A stretch of 56,294 nt of DNA from Hyella patelloides LEGE 07179 (lineage in GTDB: Bacteria > Cyanobacteriota > Cyanobacteriia > Cyanobacteriales > Xenococcaceae). The notes beneath the pieces are model-generated. The model was not told the DNA's origin, ran no database searches, and was given only the letters and a program-made list of their open reading frames with translations. Both the position numbers and the translations under genes were made by a program. Shown in pieces: positions 54,953 to 56,294 of this stretch (the stretch's first letter is position 1; each line of letters starts with the position of its first letter). The stretch is taken from positions 1 to 56,294 of the forward strand of contig NZ_LR213781.1 of assembly GCF_900659865.1 (NCBI RefSeq), read 5' to 3'.

Positions 54953-56294
54953 ATGAATGAAGCAGATAATAATAAACTTTTTAATCTACAACAAGAAGCG
55001 CGATCGGAAACTACTTCGCCCGAACGTTTAACCAAATTAGCCTTACAAAGCGATACTTTAGCGCAAATAGTAGCAAGTAATGTTGCAGCACCACCAGAGT
55101 TATTAAAAAAATTATATTTGAATCATCGCTACGATAGAGAATTCAAAAAAGCTCTAGTTAATAATCCCAATACACCAACAAAAGTTTTGTTTCAATTAGG
55201 TGAATATTTTCCTCAAGATTTACTATTTAATCCTACTTTTAATCTTTTATATTTAGAAAACCCTAATTTTGTTCGAGAGCTACCAGTCAGGACTTTATTT
55301 AGTTTAGTTCTACAACATGATACTCCTCGATTTATCTTAGAGTATGCTGCAAAGCATGAAAACAAAGAAATAGCAGAATCATCCCAACTTCATGTTAATT
55401 TATCAGGTGAAATCAATTCACAATGGCATGAGACAGCTCATAAAATACTTAAAAAACATTTTAATCGATATACACATACAGAAAAAGATGAGCGATTTTT
55501 GGGTAATTTATATGAGTTTATCTTGCCACATATATTTCATTATAGAGAATATAAAATATGTGTAGCTTATAATCAGCAATCTCCAAATAATATTTTAGAA
55601 AAGCTGGCACTTGATAATGATAAAGAAGTTCGTTTGCTGGTAGCCAAAAACAAAAATTCATCAACAAAAATACTAGAATTACTAGCTACAGATAAAGACA
55701 ATCTTATTCGTCAAACTATCGCAGAAAATTCCTATACACCAGCACATATACTTTCTCAACTTGCTATTGATGAAAATAATCTCGTTCGTCAAACTATCGC
55801 AGAAAATCCCCATACACCAGCACATATACTTTCTCAATTTGCCAATCAAAAAAAATATCTTTATTATGTGGCAAAAAATCCTAGTACATCATTAAATACA
55901 TTAGAGCAAATTGCTACCGATAAAAACTATCTAGTTTGTCGAGGTTTACTCAAAAATCCCAATATACCAACTTATTTAATTAGTAAATTTGCTAATCAAG
56001 AACGTTATTCTTTTGATGAAAGTATAGCCAAAAACCCGAATACATCTTTAGTGATCTTAGAGCAACTTGCTACGGATAAAGACTCCCTAATTCGTCAAAG
56101 TGTCGCAGAAAACCTCAAGACACCAGTAACAATACTGGAACAATTTGCCACCGATCGCAATTATAGAGTTCGTGCATCTGTAGCCAAAAATCCAAATATA
56201 TCAATAAAAATGTTAGAAAGACTAGCCATTGACAAAGAATATCTAGTTCGTCAAAGTGTTGCAGAAAATATCAAGACACCAGTAACAATATTAG
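54953..56294 (+). CDS. LRV (leucine-rich repeat variant) protein, 3' partial
   Basis: Open from ATG 54953 to the window edge (447 codons, no stop). The N-terminal third (MNEADNNKLFNLQQEARSET ... YLNHRYDREFKKALVNNPNT) is already helical with NPNTP-type turns. From about residue 220 there are regular 26-residue repeats of the pattern (I/L/V)R-x-x-(V/I)A-x-N-x-x-(T/S)-x-x-x-(I/M)L-x-x-(L/F)A-x-D (e.g. LIRQTIAENSYTPAHILSQL, VRASVAKNPNISIKMLERLA). This is the LRV class of alpha/3-10 solenoids, thought to be protein-binding scaffolds. No membrane segment or enzyme domain is seen in the part present. Neighbouring repeats at about 55710-55850 are nearly identical in DNA, so the array is expanding. 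Confidence 0.88.
   Translation, partial: MNEADNNKLFNLQQEARSETTSPERLTKLALQSDTLAQIVASNVAAPPELLKKLYLNHRYDREFKKALVNNPNTPTKVLFQLGEYFPQDLLFNPTFNLLYLENPNFVRELPVRTLFSLVLQHDTPRFILEYAAKHENKEIAESSQLHVNLSGEINSQWHETAHKILKKHFNRYTHTEKDERFLGNLYEFILPHIFHYREYKICVAYNQQSPNNILEKLALDNDKEVRLLVAKNKNSSTKILELLATDKDNLIRQTIAENSYTPAHILSQLAIDENNLVRQTIAENPHTPAHILSQFANQKKYLYYVAKNPSTSLNTLEQIATDKNYLVCRGLLKNPNIPTYLISKFANQERYSFDESIAKNPNTSLVILEQLATDKDSLIRQSVAENLKTPVTILEQFATDRNYRVRASVAKNPNISIKMLERLAIDKEYLVRQSVAENIKTPVTIL

Overview
The window is chromosomal DNA of a low-GC cyanobacterium. The evidence is the very frequent HIP1-type octamer GCGATCGC and its derivatives, inside genes and between them, together with cyanobacterial gene types: DUF1517 protein, C-DES cysteine/cystine lyase, the sll0529-like phosphoketolase family, a PFEFSP-type PEP-CTERM protein, GT81/MPGP glucosylglycerate genes and the rimP-nusA-ylxR-infB order. 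Many short interspersed palindromes of several families also fit this group. I cannot name a genus from the sequence alone.

Layout. 1-6.4 kb: the tail of an unknown gene, a compatible-solute pair (gpgP-gpgS, where gpgS appears to start on AUA), alanine racemase, a DUF1517 membrane protein, a GNAT acetyltransferase and a methyltransferase. 6.6-13.6 kb: an accessory island with a dnaB remnant, a coiled-coil membrane protein and a type I restriction-modification operon (hsdM-hsdS-DUF433-RAYT-hsdR). A REP-type palindrome sits inside hsdM, the DUF433 gene, the REP-associated transposase gene and hsdR. HsdR and HsdS also appear to have lost internal domains. 13.8-17 kb: phnM beside a 2H phosphoesterase, then an aldo/keto reductase. 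17-21.3 kb: small exported and membrane proteins, one with a probable frameshift, and a phosphoketolase-like TPP enzyme. 21.4-27 kb: the translation/transcription operon rimP-nusA-ylxR-infB with a strong terminator. 27.1-27.35 kb: a likely structured non-coding RNA. 27.4-31.8 kb: an exopolysaccharide operon (GT4, sugar-phosphate transferase, gmd, fcl) for GDP-fucose and chain initiation. 31.9-37.2 kb: an extremely Arg/Lys-rich small protein, a sodium:alanine symporter and carB carrying an in-frame palindrome. 37.2-44.2 kb: tandem heptamers, a PEP-CTERM protein flanked by direct repeats, a GNAT enzyme, a lambda-R-like muralytic enzyme, a RecB-like nuclease, C-DES and an SGNH hydrolase. 44.4-51.1 kb: recO, an MFS transporter, miaA, a universal stress protein, a DUF2256 protein, a phosphohexomutase and an FTR1-type iron permease. 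51.9-56.3 kb: a six-module response regulator ending in GGDEF and the start of a long LRV-repeat protein that runs off the window.

The most interesting part is the island at 7.5-13.6 kb. A RAYT transposase lies among copies of a 21-29 bp palindrome. Three copies are tolerated in frame as extra peptide, including one in the RAYT gene itself; one copy truncates the DUF433 gene. The host operon also carries two apparent in-frame domain deletions. A different palindrome family does the same inside carB. This points to repeated in-frame insertion of palindromes into protein-coding genes. Comparisons with family members throughout are from memory, not from a search.
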